Shown: positions 36,579 to 49,237 of the stretch, piece after piece
Layout: every line of letters begins with the position of its first letter
Numbering within the stretch: the stretch's first letter is position 1
Assembly: GCA_002917075.1 (NCBI GenBank)
Contig: NTMA01000050.1
Span: 186,001 to 250,000, forward strand
Length of the DNA: 64,000 bases
Direction: 5' to 3'
Source of the DNA: Hawksworthiomyces lignivorus
Lineage: Eukaryota; Ascomycota; Sordariomycetes; Ophiostomatales; Ophiostomataceae
Translations under genes and position numbers: made by a program
Notes under the pieces: model-generated
The model's input: only the letters and a program-made list of their open reading frames with translations
Told to the model about the DNA's origin: nothing
The model's database searches: none

Positions 36579-37793
36579 TCATGGGGAGTTATGCGGGATT
36601 TCCCGCCCGATGAACCCATTCTCAAGCACCTCTATAAGATCATCCAATCGCGAGATCACTAAATCTGTGTGATCATGCTCTGCCAGATGACTATTGACAC
36701 TATTGACCAACAGCACAGTTGTCGCACCGGCCCTACGTCCAGCAGTCATGTCATCGATGGAGTCGCCGACCATGATCAGGCCAGACGCATCCGCTTCAGG
36801 AACTGGTTGAGTTGGAGCTGTTACAGATACCGCCGATGCCGTTCGCTCTGCTTCTTCCTCGTGCATTTCTGCCAGTACTACCTCGCGATCTGCAGTATCT
36901 TCATCCGAGCTGACTGATCCTGCTGTGGCCCCAGCATCATTCTTGGAAGCAGCATTTCCGCCGCTGGGTCGGGTCAAACCCCAACTTCGGGCAATGTGCA
37001 GTATGCCAGCTGGATCTGGCTTTGGCGGCCGAAAGTCGCGTGTCACAATGGGTTCAAATACATGTCCGTCTAAAAATTTACCTAGCAGGTGACGCACAGG
37101 CTGCTCAAAGTTGCGAGTACAGATTGCTTTGGGTACTCCCCGAGAGTCGAGATACGCCATGAGCTCAGCCAATCCAGGTTGAGCTTCCTGAGAGGCCATT
37201 GCGTGGCGCTCGATATTTCGGACAGACTCCATGGCTTCATGCTGCTCGGCTGGCGTGGGTAATGCATATATGTGGTCAAGAATGTCGGTGCCCTTGGAAA
37301 TACCAAGGGCCTCGCGCATCTGGCCGAACATGTATGTCTGAGGGACGCTAGATGGAGGTGAGTTAGATTTGTGGAACTTTTTATCTTTTTGAAATTCTCT
37401 ATATCTTTGGAGGAACTAAGGAGCTTACCATAAGGTACCGTCTACGTCGAATACGACGCCGCGGAGTGCCTTGAGCGAGTGGTGGTGGCTCGCCGCCAGA
37501 GGAGGAGGTGCTGGACCTTCTGTGGTGCGGCCTTTTAGAGGCGCAAATTGTTTCCGTAAGGAACTCGGGGTCTGTAAAGGAGATATGGGAGTTGCCATAG
37601 TAGCAGAGATGGCAGCAGCCGTACTATTTACAGAGGAAAGAACGGGGAATGAAGCAGAGACGAGTTGGCGACTTCTTCGATACCGAGCTTGGGGAGACAG
37701 TAATAGGAACTGTGGACGATGGAGAGCTATTGAGAAAGCAGCCAGCAGTTGGTGTGTAGCGGACGGCAGTGTGTTCCCCACTGGCGGACGCAT
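36579..37793 (-). CDS. HAD-superfamily hydrolase
   Basis: Exons 37429-37793 and 36579-37347, split by an 81-nt intron (GTAAGC...TCTAAC...TAG), encode 377 residues. The four HAD motifs are present: FDVDGTL (nucleophile Asp116 and Asp118), ICTRN (motif II Thr), RPPKPDP (motif III Lys) and GDSIDDM (motif IV acids). The fold and the small helical cap (MREALGI onward) suit a phosphatase acting on a small phosphorylated metabolite; the substrate cannot be told from sequence. An acidic Ser/Ala/Glu-rich insert sits between motifs III and IV. The start is uncertain. The first Met (37793) gives a 65-residue leader rich in Arg, Ser and hydrophobic residues with few acids, which resembles a mitochondrial presequence; a second Met at 37598 (MATPISPLQTPS) would give a 312-residue cytosolic form. 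Confidence 0.88.
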
Positions 37794-38668
37794 GGAACAG
37801 GCAGATCCAAAATCCTGTATCTTGATCTTTGCTCAATTGACTCTCACAGTGACGGTCTTGCGCAAGTTTGACTATGGTACAAAGCGATAACGACGAGAAT
37901 CTTGTAGGGCAGCGAATTGCCTGCCGCTTCAATACCGATAGCTAAAGTAAGAAAATTGGAGTCTTTTCAGCCAGAGACGCCTCTGACTGGGCTGGCTACA
38001 ATTTACCAAAACTGACACCATGCGGGGTCAACACGGCTCTGGCAAACAGGCTCGAGCGCCCTACAGGCGCAGCAGTGAAGCGGGATCTTTTACCTCTCTT
38101 AGTGATTCAGCAGTCACATTTTGGCTGGTCTCATCGGTCCAGGCGAAAGAGTTTCAGCCGATAAGATCCATGGATGCGTCTAAGCGGTAGAGAGGCGGCG
38201 CCACTACTCAAAGCGGGCGTCTTTACGCTTATATTACCATATGCTCTGTTAGATGCTATAAACCGATAACTCGGTGCTTACGCTGGTACTGTCTCCACAC
38301 TAGCTCGATCTGTCCACGAAGTAACAGCTCTAGCCGACTCAGCCGTGCCAAAGCTAAATAGGGAAAGAGCAACACTGCCGCGACAAGGATGGACACAGGC
38401 GCAAGCTGTTGTAGGCAGGCGTCTGTCCTTTCGTCTCTATGATCATCCTCTCTTTGTGAATGCCGACATCTTCAACGTGCACGACAATACGCTGAACGCT
38501 TTCGAACTCATTTCCCTTCTTATTCGCCTGCTGGCTCAGAGAGCATGGTTTCTATCGCTCGACTATTTAACGTGTTGGGCTCTTGCGACGCGGCTAGCGC
38601 AGCAGACGAGCCAGCTTGAAGAGGCGACAGAAACATAAGTCAGAACCAACGGAGACGGACAAAGGGCA
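37794..38668. other. Divergent promoter region
   Basis: About 875 bases between the start of the HAD gene (minus) and that of the large membrane protein (plus). A 97-codon plus-strand frame at 38345-38638 has no recognisable motif and probably lies in promoter or leader sequence. Confidence 0.55.
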
Positions 38669-41600
38669 ATGAGCAGCTCCAACACGTCGGACACAGCCGG
38701 CGCCGGGGTGTGGCCGCCGCGCCGGCCGTCAAAGCGAAGTGTATGTACATTTTCCCTGTTGTTTTATCATGTATCATTAATTTATTCCTGCGGCCATTCC
38801 CTGTTTTGGTCGGTCGCTATTGCATGTGAACAAATTACGTGCGACGTTCAGAGAGCAAAGTCAGCGCGATTTCTGGAGAGCTATCTTGAAGCCGATGTTA
38901 CTGAAAAAAAAAAAAAAACTAACCGTTATTCTTTCTTTTTGTCGTTCAGAAACTGCGCAACGGCACTTTCATTATTCCTTCGACTGGCCAGCGTTCCCGT
39001 CGCCAGTTCACCCTTCGTTCCGGCGATGCTTCCTCTTCTTCCCAAGGCGTAAACATGGCGTCCTCTAATGGCACTGCTACCGCTCATGATCCCGAAGACG
39101 ACCCGAACTCTTTCTTCACGGCGTCTGGTTTTGCTGCCCGATTCGAATCTGCCGGCCGGGCGACGAAAGAAGGCTTCGATCGCCTCCGCACCTGGACGGA
39201 CACACCCAAGGGCCGCGGCGTCATCAAGTGCACTGTCGCTTATACCATTGCCAGCCTCTGGACTTTCTGGCCGCCGCTATCCAATCTTCTCGGAAAGCTC
39301 GATGGCAAGCACATCGTCGCCACGATCACTGTATACTTCCATCCAGCCCGCAGCGCGGGCTCTATGATCGAAGCCACCGCCATTGGCGTTGTCGCCATGG
39401 CCTACGGCCAGATCATATCGATCTTATCTATGGCTGCCTCTGTGCTGTTCGGCTCCGTCCTCGGCTGGGTCACCTTTGCCTATGTGGTCGTTCTAGTATT
39501 CTTTATCGGCGTCACCTTTGGCTTCATCGGCTGGGTTAAACAGCGCCTAAATAACCCCTCCGTCAACGTTGGCTGCACGCTCGCGTCGCTGGCCATTATC
39601 ACCGTCGTCACCAAAGAAACCGACATCTACAGCAGCGTCTTTTCGAACGTTAAGATTGTCCAGATGCTTAAGACGCTCGTCTTTGGCATTTTCACCACCT
39701 CTTCGGTCAGCCTCCTACTATGGCGCGTATCCGCCCGCGTCCTGTTGCGTGATTCCTTCACCCAGGCGTCCACGTCGCTGGGCGACATGCTTGCTATGAT
39801 CACCCACGGATTTCTCAGCGGCGCCGAGGATGAGCTCACTCTGTCCGCTGAGTATCGCACTGCTAATGCCAACTGGTTGGCCGCCTACGCCAAGATGACT
39901 ACAAACCTAAAGGAGGCCAAGTACGAACACTACGCGGCTGGCAGCGCAAGCCTGTATCAGCTCGAAAAATCTGTGTATAAGTCCATGGAGACGCTGGCAC
40001 AGTCCATTGGTGGCCTGCGCAGTGCTGCTAACACACAATTCGAGCTGCTGCGTGAGTCCGCGGCAGCCTTGATGGAAGCGGCATCTGGTCCAGCTACCAA
40101 CATTCCCATAGGAGCAGATTCTGCACATGTCTCCTCCGCCATGTCTTTCTCCCCGTCTGTTTCACCATCTTTTCCCCCCTCCACTGTTCCGGGCAGACCC
40201 GGCCTTTACCGGGCAAGCTCCAGCTTCCAGAGAAGCGGACGACTTGCAGTACTGTCCGCCATTGACGAAGCATCCGATGAGAGCAGCGAAGACCGAACCG
40301 AAGCTAACACCCCGCTTCTTCTGCCGCTCAACGGCGAGATACCAGAAGGCAGCAACCGCCCTGCGACTATCCTGCCTAATGCAAACGGCTCCTCGCACGC
40401 GACTGCCTCGCGGCGCAGCAGCTCCGGCACGCTGCGGACATCTTCAGAGATCTTTGAGCTATTCATCGGTATGCTGGGCCCGTCTATGAAGTCTTTGGCA
40501 TTCACTCTGGCTACCATCCTACGCGACTCGCCTTTTGGTGGTCCTCCAGATTTTGACATCCATGTTAATGAGCAATACCGCCAGAGCCTCACAGACGCAC
40601 TTTCGCTGTTCAACACGGCCCGATCTGAGGCACTACAAGAGCTATATAAGACAATTGAATTTGGCCGTCCGCGCTCCGAAAAGATAAAGGCCGACTTTGA
40701 GGAGGTAGCCGCTGCCTGTGGACACTTTAGCTTCAGCTTGCAAGCCTTTGGCGAGGAGATGTCCAAATATCTCGATGTGCTAGACGACCTCAAGCTCGCC
40801 CGTGATCACAACCGCCGCAGCTGGCGCTGGCTGCTGTTCTGGAAGGCGCCGCAAGTACGTTACCCGTCTGTGCTGCCTTTCGACGTCCCTGAGCGCGAAG
40901 ATGTGGTGCGACCAATCCGCAAATCGCAGCTGCCCCGTGGCATACCCGACCATATGGTTCAGCAGCGCGATACCTTTAGCTGGCAGGCTGCACCAGATAC
41001 CAATGCCATCGTGCGAAAATTGGCTCAGGATCTGCTCAAATTTTTTCGTGTTTTGACACGAGATGACAGTAAGCATATTAATATCTGCGTCCTATCTCTC
41101 AGTCTTGTAAATATATCTGTTCTCCGAGCTAATAAACAGTTCGCTTCGGTATCAAGGTCGGCATCGGTGCCGTTCTGTGGGCCATGATGGCATTCATCTC
41201 CCAAACACGCGACATATATGTGCACTGGCGCGGCGAGTGGGGCCTACTATCCTTTATGATCGTGTGCTCCATGACCGTCGGTGCCTCCAACACTACGGCA
41301 TTCGCCAGGTTCCTAGCCACTCTGGTCGGTGCCGTCTGTGCCGTTTGCAGCTGGAATATTAGCCAGGGCTATGCTATTCCGCTGATGATCTTTGGTTGGA
41401 TTATTGCTTTCTGTAGCTTTTATGTCATGATCGAGCGCGGGAAGGCGCCTCTGGGCAGGACCACACTGCTAGCCTACAATGTCATTACGCTATACGCGTA
41501 CTCATTGTCACAGCGTGTCGACGATGACGACGACGACGAGGGTGGCCTGCACCCTCTCATCATGGAGATTGCTAAGCATCGTTTCCTCGCCGTCACTGCG

Positions 41601-42542
41601 GGTATTCTGTGGGGTCTGATCGTCTGCCGTGTCGTATGGCCTATATCTGCCCGTCGCCGGTTTAAGGAAGGTCTCTCCGTGTTATACTTGCAGATGGGTC
41701 TGATCTGGAAGCGAGGTCCCTTGGCGATTTTACTCCGCACTGACTGCACGCGGTCTTATCTTAAATCGGGCGAGCAGGCCGCTCTGCAGAGGTATGCTAC
41801 GCGACTCGAAACCCTGCGGCAGGGTGCAGCGTCCGAGTTTGAGCTGCGCGGTCCCTTCCCCTACGCTGCCTGCGGCCGCATCTTAGCCGCCACCAATCGT
41901 GCACTTGACGGTTTCTACGCTATGAGCTTGCTAACGCAACGCCGTGGCTTTTTAACTGAGGGCGAGCGCGCCCTGCTCTACTACACTGCCTCTGAACGAG
42001 CCATTCTTTGCGACCGTATCTGCCACGTCTTTCAAGTGCTGGCCAGCTCGTTTATGCTAGAGTACCCGCTCACGAACGCGCTTCCCGGGGTAGCAGTCGT
42101 TCGGGACCAGTTGCTAGCCAAGATTTTTCAGTTCCGCAAAGAGCACTCCCTTTTGCTGGCCTCAGCAGTAGCATCATCTGAGTCTATCCTTCATAGCCTG
42201 CAAACAGTTGACGACGAAATGAGCAATCCGTTCGATTCGCCCAAGTCGTCCAGGCGCCCCAATCCTCCTTCCGCGCCAGCCTCACCGAGCTCTGAGCCTG
42301 TGCAGATAAACACGCCGCTGGTGCCACCCGATACGCCCACGGCCACAACTGCCCGAGCTAGCATTGCATCGGCAACCCTCGCCGCCGGTGGCCAGATGGT
42401 CCACGTCGAAGAGCGCGACTACGCGCTCTTATATGCGTACGCCTTAGTGACAGGCCAAGTGGCCGACGAGTTGAAGGCGATCGAGAAGGAGATCGAGGGT
42501 CTATTCGGCGTTCTGGACGATGAAGCGACACTGCTACAGTGA
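38669..42542 (+). CDS. Large Bre4/FUSC-like membrane protein (aromatic acid exporter-like)
   Basis: Three exons, 38669-38740, 38950-41068 and 41140-42542, encode 1197 residues. The first exon is short (24 codons, MSSSNTSDTAGAGVWPPRRP...) and ends at GTATGT. After a 209-nt intron with branch ACTAAC, the frame runs through KLRNGTFIIPSTGQRSRRQF into the Met at 39055 that a one-exon reading would choose. Intron 2 (71 nt) joins RDDI to RFGIKVGIGAVLW. Membrane segments fall in two blocks, about residues 110-250 and 735-900, with soluble helical regions between and after them (the second half ends in a Ser/Pro-rich stretch and a helical tail). This split two-block layout with DDIRFGIKVG is that of the fungal Bre4 group, linked in yeast to brefeldin A sensitivity and related to bacterial fusaric-acid/aromatic-acid efflux proteins. 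The transported substrate is unknown. A run of five Asp lies near residue 840. Confidence 0.85.
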
Positions 42543-45239
42543 GATCTTAAATGTTTGAATGTTAAAAGAAATATCTAGTTTCTACAGGCTATGCAATTTT
42601 TTTTTTCTTGATGTTTCTGGAATCTGATTTTCTGGTACTTTTGCTAGAAACGCGCCAATTTTGCAGATCTATTTTCTATGTACCACATTTTTGCATCACA
42701 ACAGCGGATAGCCTTTGGTTTAACTTCTGATATTTGGTCTTCTTTAGCTAGTTATTTTTAGTAGCGAATAGGTTTTCGGTTCATAGGGCTAGGCATAGAT
42801 TATGAGGACAACCTTCTCTTCATGGGTTACCAGCTCCTCTGTGAGAATAGTAAGATCGATATATTCCAGGAGTTTTTTTTTGGTGTACTATTATGGGTGT
42901 GTCCTGTCCCGTACTCTGTCAGGAGCAGTAACACAACATAGTATCTATAATACTGCCTCTCCCCTTAACTTACAAAATAATTGTCCTCTCTGTAAAAGAC
43001 TCGATTAATAGGAATGGAGAGGAACAAAAGTTGTACTTTGCTACTACCTTCATAGGCCACTTCATGAAGTGATGACGACCTCTGCTTTACTCTAATTTTG
43101 CTTTGGTGTATACTGAAGTTTTCGTGTCAAAATCGGCCCTCTTCCTTTCCTTGGCTCGTATATGTTTCTGTTCTCTCTTTCTCTTCTTTCCGAAGTTACG
43201 TGTCACATATTCGACTCTGCTTAGAGGCGCAAGAAGCGGAAACACAAAGAGGAGTAAATGCGTAATCTGGATAGGCTCACAAAAGCCGTGCAACAATGGT
43301 CAGGGCGTAGTCCAAGCTTATTCGTAAGTATATGAATATTTTGGGAGCTGGCTAGTGAAGGTTATGTCCGTCAGATGTGTAGAGGGTATTTAATACCCAT
43401 TATTCAGCTCGGGTCTTGTCCTGGTTTATTTTGGCCGAGACATATGTGCCGTACGCATACTATGGAGATGCAGTGTGCCAAAGGTCATCTGTCAATGCAT
43501 TTTACTACAGCATGAGGTGGCTGTTGTGAACCTTCGTTCCCAGCTCAGGCTCTTCTGACAGAGGACAGATCTGTTTCTTAGGCGCAGGAGACTGATATAA
43601 CCCAAGCCAGTGGGCTGGCCCTCTCGAGTCTACAAAAGACGGTTATAAGGCGACATGGATGCTGTAGAGAAGTTTGATTCACTGAGTCCTAATCACTTCT
43701 TGGCAGTGCTGCGGTATGTTGCATATTCTTGGTGAGATCACTACAAGGTTGGTGTACAGGATCATCTTTTTCTACCTTTTGCTTCTATTGGCGTAAATAA
43801 TTATTATAAAATAAAAATATTGTCTATGCAAACCGCATTCTACCATGTTCCAGTACATATCATAAAACGTTTCTTTCTCCGAAGATCTCGAGACTTTAGG
43901 TAACACGGCTAATTTTATCTTCGCCGATACATCCTTGTTTCGGTGATTACTTTGTTCTACTTCGGAGCTGAAAAAGTAAACTCTGAGGGAAGATCAAAAT
44001 TGCGCAAGGGGGTGGTCGGGTCGTCGAGAGACAAATCGGAAGTATCAAACAACAACGGAAACGTGCTTATAAATGCCTTGCATACAAGAAAATGGAAAAT
44101 GTGAATAGAAATCATCTGACACGGTTGAGGGAGGGTTCTTCTGAATAGGGGCTGATAATGTTGTTCTACAGTTGGTTCAAGCAGAAGCAACAAACCAACA
44201 GATACAGATAGGTCAGCAACATAATACGACTTTTTTGAACCTGGGATACATTTTTCTATTTTTTATTTCTGTCTTTTCCGCATGTCTACCAATGAGCGGC
44301 TCGCCTGGTCTTAAACTATCCGTTGTTACACAGTTCTAAGGTTATTTTGACTTCCACAGCTAGCACGACAAATTTACGCATGTCATTTTCTGCATTTTCG
44401 TCCCCTTGCCTGCTTGTTCAGGGTTTGTTTTCGTCTTGCTCTAATGCAGGTTCTTCTCGTGTCATTCATCAGAGTCATATCTAAAACCTTTACTGTCTAC
44501 ATGTCACATACTAATATCCGTATAAAATTTTATAATTCTCTTACAGTTGGCTGTTAGGTTTCACGATATGAAGTCTTCTTCAATTCTCGTCTTTTCGCTT
44601 TAATTCTTACGACCTTGTTAATTATTATTTCGATCGTTCTAAAAGATACACTCATGCTGATAGATATCTTTACCAGTTTGTCTTTCGGCCGTCATGTTGC
44701 TTTTAAACATCCTAGGAGCAGGTGCATTTGACTAATAGAGAGGAGAGGATGGTTCTACACTTTTGATGTCTCTTTCTACTTGCGATGTCTCAATCCGGCT
44801 TGAGCAAAAGTCTGTACATATTCCCTCTTTTCATTCCGAACCTCGTATCGCATGCATCTCATTGCTTTTTTCTTGGCTGATCTGACGTGACCCACCTCAA
44901 TTCTATATTTTGATACCTCTTCTACTCTCGTCCACTGTCAGTTTAGTTTTAGTGATATTATAAGTGATTGCCCTTCATCTTTCATTTACTTCTATTTTAT
45001 ATAATTCTCTCTTCTCTCTGTTTCTCTTTCGCTTCTGCTCGCTCTTGCAATATTGTCGTTCTTTTGCTGGTCTCTCCGCCAGTCGTTTGTCTGCTTCCTG
45101 GAGGAGAACACACTTCTTTTTGAGGCATCACCGGCTGCCTAGTGTGACTATTACATTTGCACTACTGGCGTAATTATTTGATATCAGTTTTAATAGTAAT
45201 ACCTAGGTCACTTGAATACATCGACGACGACTCCACGCG
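42543..45239. other. Intergenic, promoter side of the multicopper oxidase
   Basis: 2.7 kb of increasingly AT-rich DNA between two plus-strand genes. Open frames are below 80 codons and lack motifs. From about 44,900 the plus strand becomes T/C-rich up to the oxidase start. Nothing else was recognised. Confidence 0.6.
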
Positions 45240-47209
45240 ATGTCCCAACGATGCTTTCGTCGGGCACTAGGATTTGCTTTTTTAGCAGCACGTGCCATTG
45301 CAAATACTGTCTCATATAATTGGGATGTTACTTGGGTCAATGCATCACCAGATGGCTTCGAAAGAGCAGTCATTGGCATCAACGGTGCTTGGCCGTGCCC
45401 TAAAATTGAAGCCACCGTTGGAGACATTGTCGTTGTGACAATCAATAACCTGCTTGGCAATGAGACTACCGGGCTTCACTTCCACGGCATTAGCCAAGCT
45501 CAATCACCTTCGATGGATGGCCCAAGCGGCGTGACCCAATGTCCAGTGCCTCCGGGCTCTTCCATCACTTACACATTCTTGGTATGCAATGCAGTACTTA
45601 TGCTTCTGGTAGTGTTGTGTCAACTGATCTTAATCAACAGGCTGATTCCCCTGGAACATATTGGTGTATGTCGGTTTTAATTTGACGAAGATCTAAAATT
45701 CTAAGTACGGTCTAACTAATATCGAGCAGACCATTCTCACAATATGGGACAGTATCCTGATGGCCTCAGAGGACCGTTGATCGTTCATGACCCGAGCGAT
45801 CCATATGCTGGAAAATACGATGAAGAGATTATTCTGACAGTCTCTGATTGGTAATTGAGCACTTTGAATCTATCTTTTACATATTGCTAGCACCTTTTAC
45901 GCACCATTTCTGATTTTGGCTTGCTCAGGTATCACGACCAATCCATCACCCTAGTTCAAAATATGATTACAACAAGCAATCCAGAATTTCTACCGCCCTT
46001 TCCGGACAATATCCTCATAAATGAGGGCTTAGGTGCCAACATCTCATTCGCCGTGAATAAGACTTATCGATTCCGCATTATTAGCTTTGCGGCGCTTGCT
46101 TCAACTATGCTTCATTTTGATTCTCATACAATGCAAGTTATCATGACCGACGCCTCTTACATCAAGCAAGCCCAGGCGTATCAGCTACGTATTGCTCCGG
46201 CCCAGCGTTATGATGTACTGATTTCTGGGATAAGTCGAGACCATCGGAATTACCCATTTTTGTTGTCCCTCGATGTTAACCCGAATTATGAGAACAATCC
46301 AATCTGGCCGTATAACTATACTGGATATCTAGTAATGAAACCGGCAGGAGCCTACCCACAAGACGCTGTGGACATTTGGCGGCCTGTCAACGACGCATCG
46401 TTTCAACCGCTAGACGAGGCCGCAAGTCTAGGTCCAGTGTCACAGACAATCACGCTAAATTTCGCCTTCTGCACCGACGCTAATGGCCTGCCGCGTGCCT
46501 GCTTCAATGGAGAGACTTACATTGGACAAAAAGTGCCTACTCTGTACTCGGTGGCAACAACTGGCGAGAACAATACTAATATCGCCATATATGGCGATGT
46601 ACTCCCTTACGTGCTGAGCTCTGGGTCGATCGTGAACGTGGTTGTCAATAATCTAGACTCCGCCATCCACCCATTCCACCTCCACGGTCACCAATTTCAA
46701 GTACTGGACCGGCCGGGAAGTAACTCAGGCCAGTGGAGCGGTCACAACCGAACATTTCCCGCAACTCCGCCGCGCCGTGACACAATATCTGTCAATGCAA
46801 ATTCATACGCAGTACTGCGCATTCAAGTGACCAATCCAGGCGTGTTCCTCTTTCACTGCCATATTGAATGGCATGTTGAGATGGGCCTAACAGCCACATT
46901 CATCCAAGCGCCAGAGTTGCTCCGCAACGTTTCATTTCCCAAGGACCATATCGACAACTGCGTGAAACAAGGCATTCCTTACCAGGGTAATGCAGCAGGC
47001 AATACACAAAATGTGCTAGATACAAGCAGTTTTAATACCGTGCCTCCGGTTACATACACTGGGTGAGGAAATCACCAACCTCTTCTGGTTTCTTCATGGT
47101 CTCGATTGTTTATGAAGTCGAGTTCTGGTATCTGACAAATTCCAGTGCCCTTTATTCGGCTACATCTACCGAACGACTACGTCCACGTCAAGTGAGACAT
47201 CGACTGTGA
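45240..47209 (+). CDS. Secreted multicopper oxidase (laccase/Fet3-like), probable pigment enzyme
   Basis: Five exons: 45240-45581, 45641-45665 (only 25 nt), 45730-45850, 45929-47062 and 47146-47209; 561 residues. Residues 1-21 form a signal peptide (after Arg-rich start, [11 protein letters not shown]). All copper sites are present: HFHG (80-83), YHSH (123-126, built across the micro-exon), HPFHLHGH (410 on) and [12 protein letters not shown] (472-483). The position ten after the type-1 Cys473 is Leu483, so there is no axial Met. [15 protein letters not shown] is typical of ascomycete Fet3/Abr1-like oxidases. There is no C-terminal membrane anchor, so it is not a membrane ferroxidase of Fet3 type. 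Family enzymes oxidise phenols with reduction of oxygen to water; next to a pigment PKS, oxidation or polymerisation of its product in the conidial wall is likely. The last exon ([21 protein letters not shown] split in two) follows an 83-nt intron with branch TCTGAC; without it the protein stops at TYTG (47066). Several N-glycosylation sites. Confidence 0.9.
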
Positions 47210-49198
47210 CTGCTCATCAATGTTATATCTTGATAACCTTTTTATAATTCTCCTAGTTCCTCCTTTGTCATATTAGCGTTCCTTTGGTATATGTGATTTT
47301 ATCATACACGAGGACAAACCAGTTCATGTGAAGTTTGTTCCGTCTGTCTTAGTAGAACTCTCGTCCATGATTTCATGTTTTAATTTGTTAGTTTTAATGT
47401 TGGTTATTCCTAAGAGATTAGATATTAATTTTTATTTGTCGATAGGTGTATTATATCTGTAAGATTTTTTTTTAAAAAAAAAGTTTTCCAAGTTATTGAC
47501 GACAAGTTCCAATATTTTAAAGCTTGCGATGCAAGACTACATATATGTATCATCTTATGACCGTACGAAGATCACTACACCATATGAGAAAATATCTGAG
47601 ATATTCTTTCAATTTTGAAATTATTTCGAGATCAAAAAACTTTTTTAATCAGTAACTTAAAGCTGCAGGCGAGAGTTCCGCAAGATATCTATGCCTTGAG
47701 TTAGCACATGATATAAACCGGCAAACCGTAACCCACACTGGAGGATCCTGAATAAATCAGAAGTAAATGAATAAATAAATCGATGAAAAAGAATAAAGAA
47801 AGCAAGAAAATGAACAGCTTGAAGCCTTTTAATTTTCTCTGTTCACAGCACTTGTTCTGCACAAGAATTTTACTAATGGCATCAAGCAAAGTAAAAAAAT
47901 TTAGCGAAATACTCTTAATATCCCATACAAGTAATCTAGGTTTCTTTTTGGATTTCATATTCTCTCTTCCTTGCGGTACTTTCTCTTCAATGTTTTCTCG
48001 TCCTTTGACATGTTTGACAACCATATGGTATCAAAATGGATCTCAGCACACACTATCCAAGGATAAAGATTCATTTGCCTATTTTAATTCCAGGATAACT
48101 CTATTATAGAACTCACTGGTATCTGCATTCTTAGGAATAACAACGCTCAACTTTTACAATGAGAAAGATTGACGAGGCATCACGGTGAGTCAGGCCGTAG
48201 CAGCAGAAGCGGCAGCGGCAGCGGTAGCGATCACGCTCCAAGCACCAAAGCAGTTAACTGAGAGTTTTATATCTGAAGCTCTTTTGCATACGAGGTTTTA
48301 TTCCGGCCTTGCAGAAAAAAAAGCCATCATCACCACGGTATACAGAGCCAGGATATGATTAGAGACTGTTAAGCCCTATGATTTGCAGATGATAAAATAG
48401 GTACGGTGGCACAGATGATCAGCCATACTTCTCTGAGCCACTGAAGCTGTTTCTCAGTTATTATTCAAAACAATTTAGCTCTACCCTATGGTGTTTTATA
48501 ATTACATTTCACCATCTAGTTTCTCCATCATTCACTTTCTCTCAGCCGCCTTGACTTCTTTAATCGATAATTGTTCTTGCTCGGAAAATTCCACGTTTTC
48601 TTGCCTGTATTTCCTCGAGCCTCCAAGGATTTTTCTGGTCTACTTACCAGCTCTACTGGTATTATTGAGAAGACCAACGAGAGAACATTTGTTTGTTTAA
48701 TATTCTAGCGTCCACGCTCCTAAATAGCACCTACAACTTGGTATCAGAAGGACATATCAATCTCCGCTACCAATAATCCAATTCAGGATAGCCAGGAGGA
48801 AATGTGTAACAGGGGGTACGTAGTATATACTTCAAGATTGCTACGAGCGCGGTACAAGAAGGTGCAGACAGATAAATACTGGCTTCTCACTGAATTCAAC
48901 ACCATCACTCAGAAAACTAGTATTTCTTGTTGTTTTAGTTCTTGTTCTTGTTATTATTTTTACTTTTATACTTTATGTTTCTTGAGCCATTTATGTACTG
49001 TAGATGTGCCACGAGGTCTTAGGATACCGAAGATAGCTCATAAATACTCTTATAAATACTCTCCATTTTCATATCTGATGAGATTTATCTTCGGCATTCG
49101 TTTAACGGGTTGTAAAACGACCAAATTGAGGTGAATATAATTATGGTGTAATAGTGCATTTGTTGCAGACATTGGATACTCATTATCGTGAATGAGTG

Positions 49199-49236
<38 letters not shown>
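49199..49236 (+). repeat. T26-A12 homopolymer junction
   Basis: Twenty-six T are followed directly by twelve A, so twelve bases on each side of the junction are self-complementary. Length is unreliable in such runs. Confidence 0.85.
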
Positions 49237-49237
<1 letters not shown>

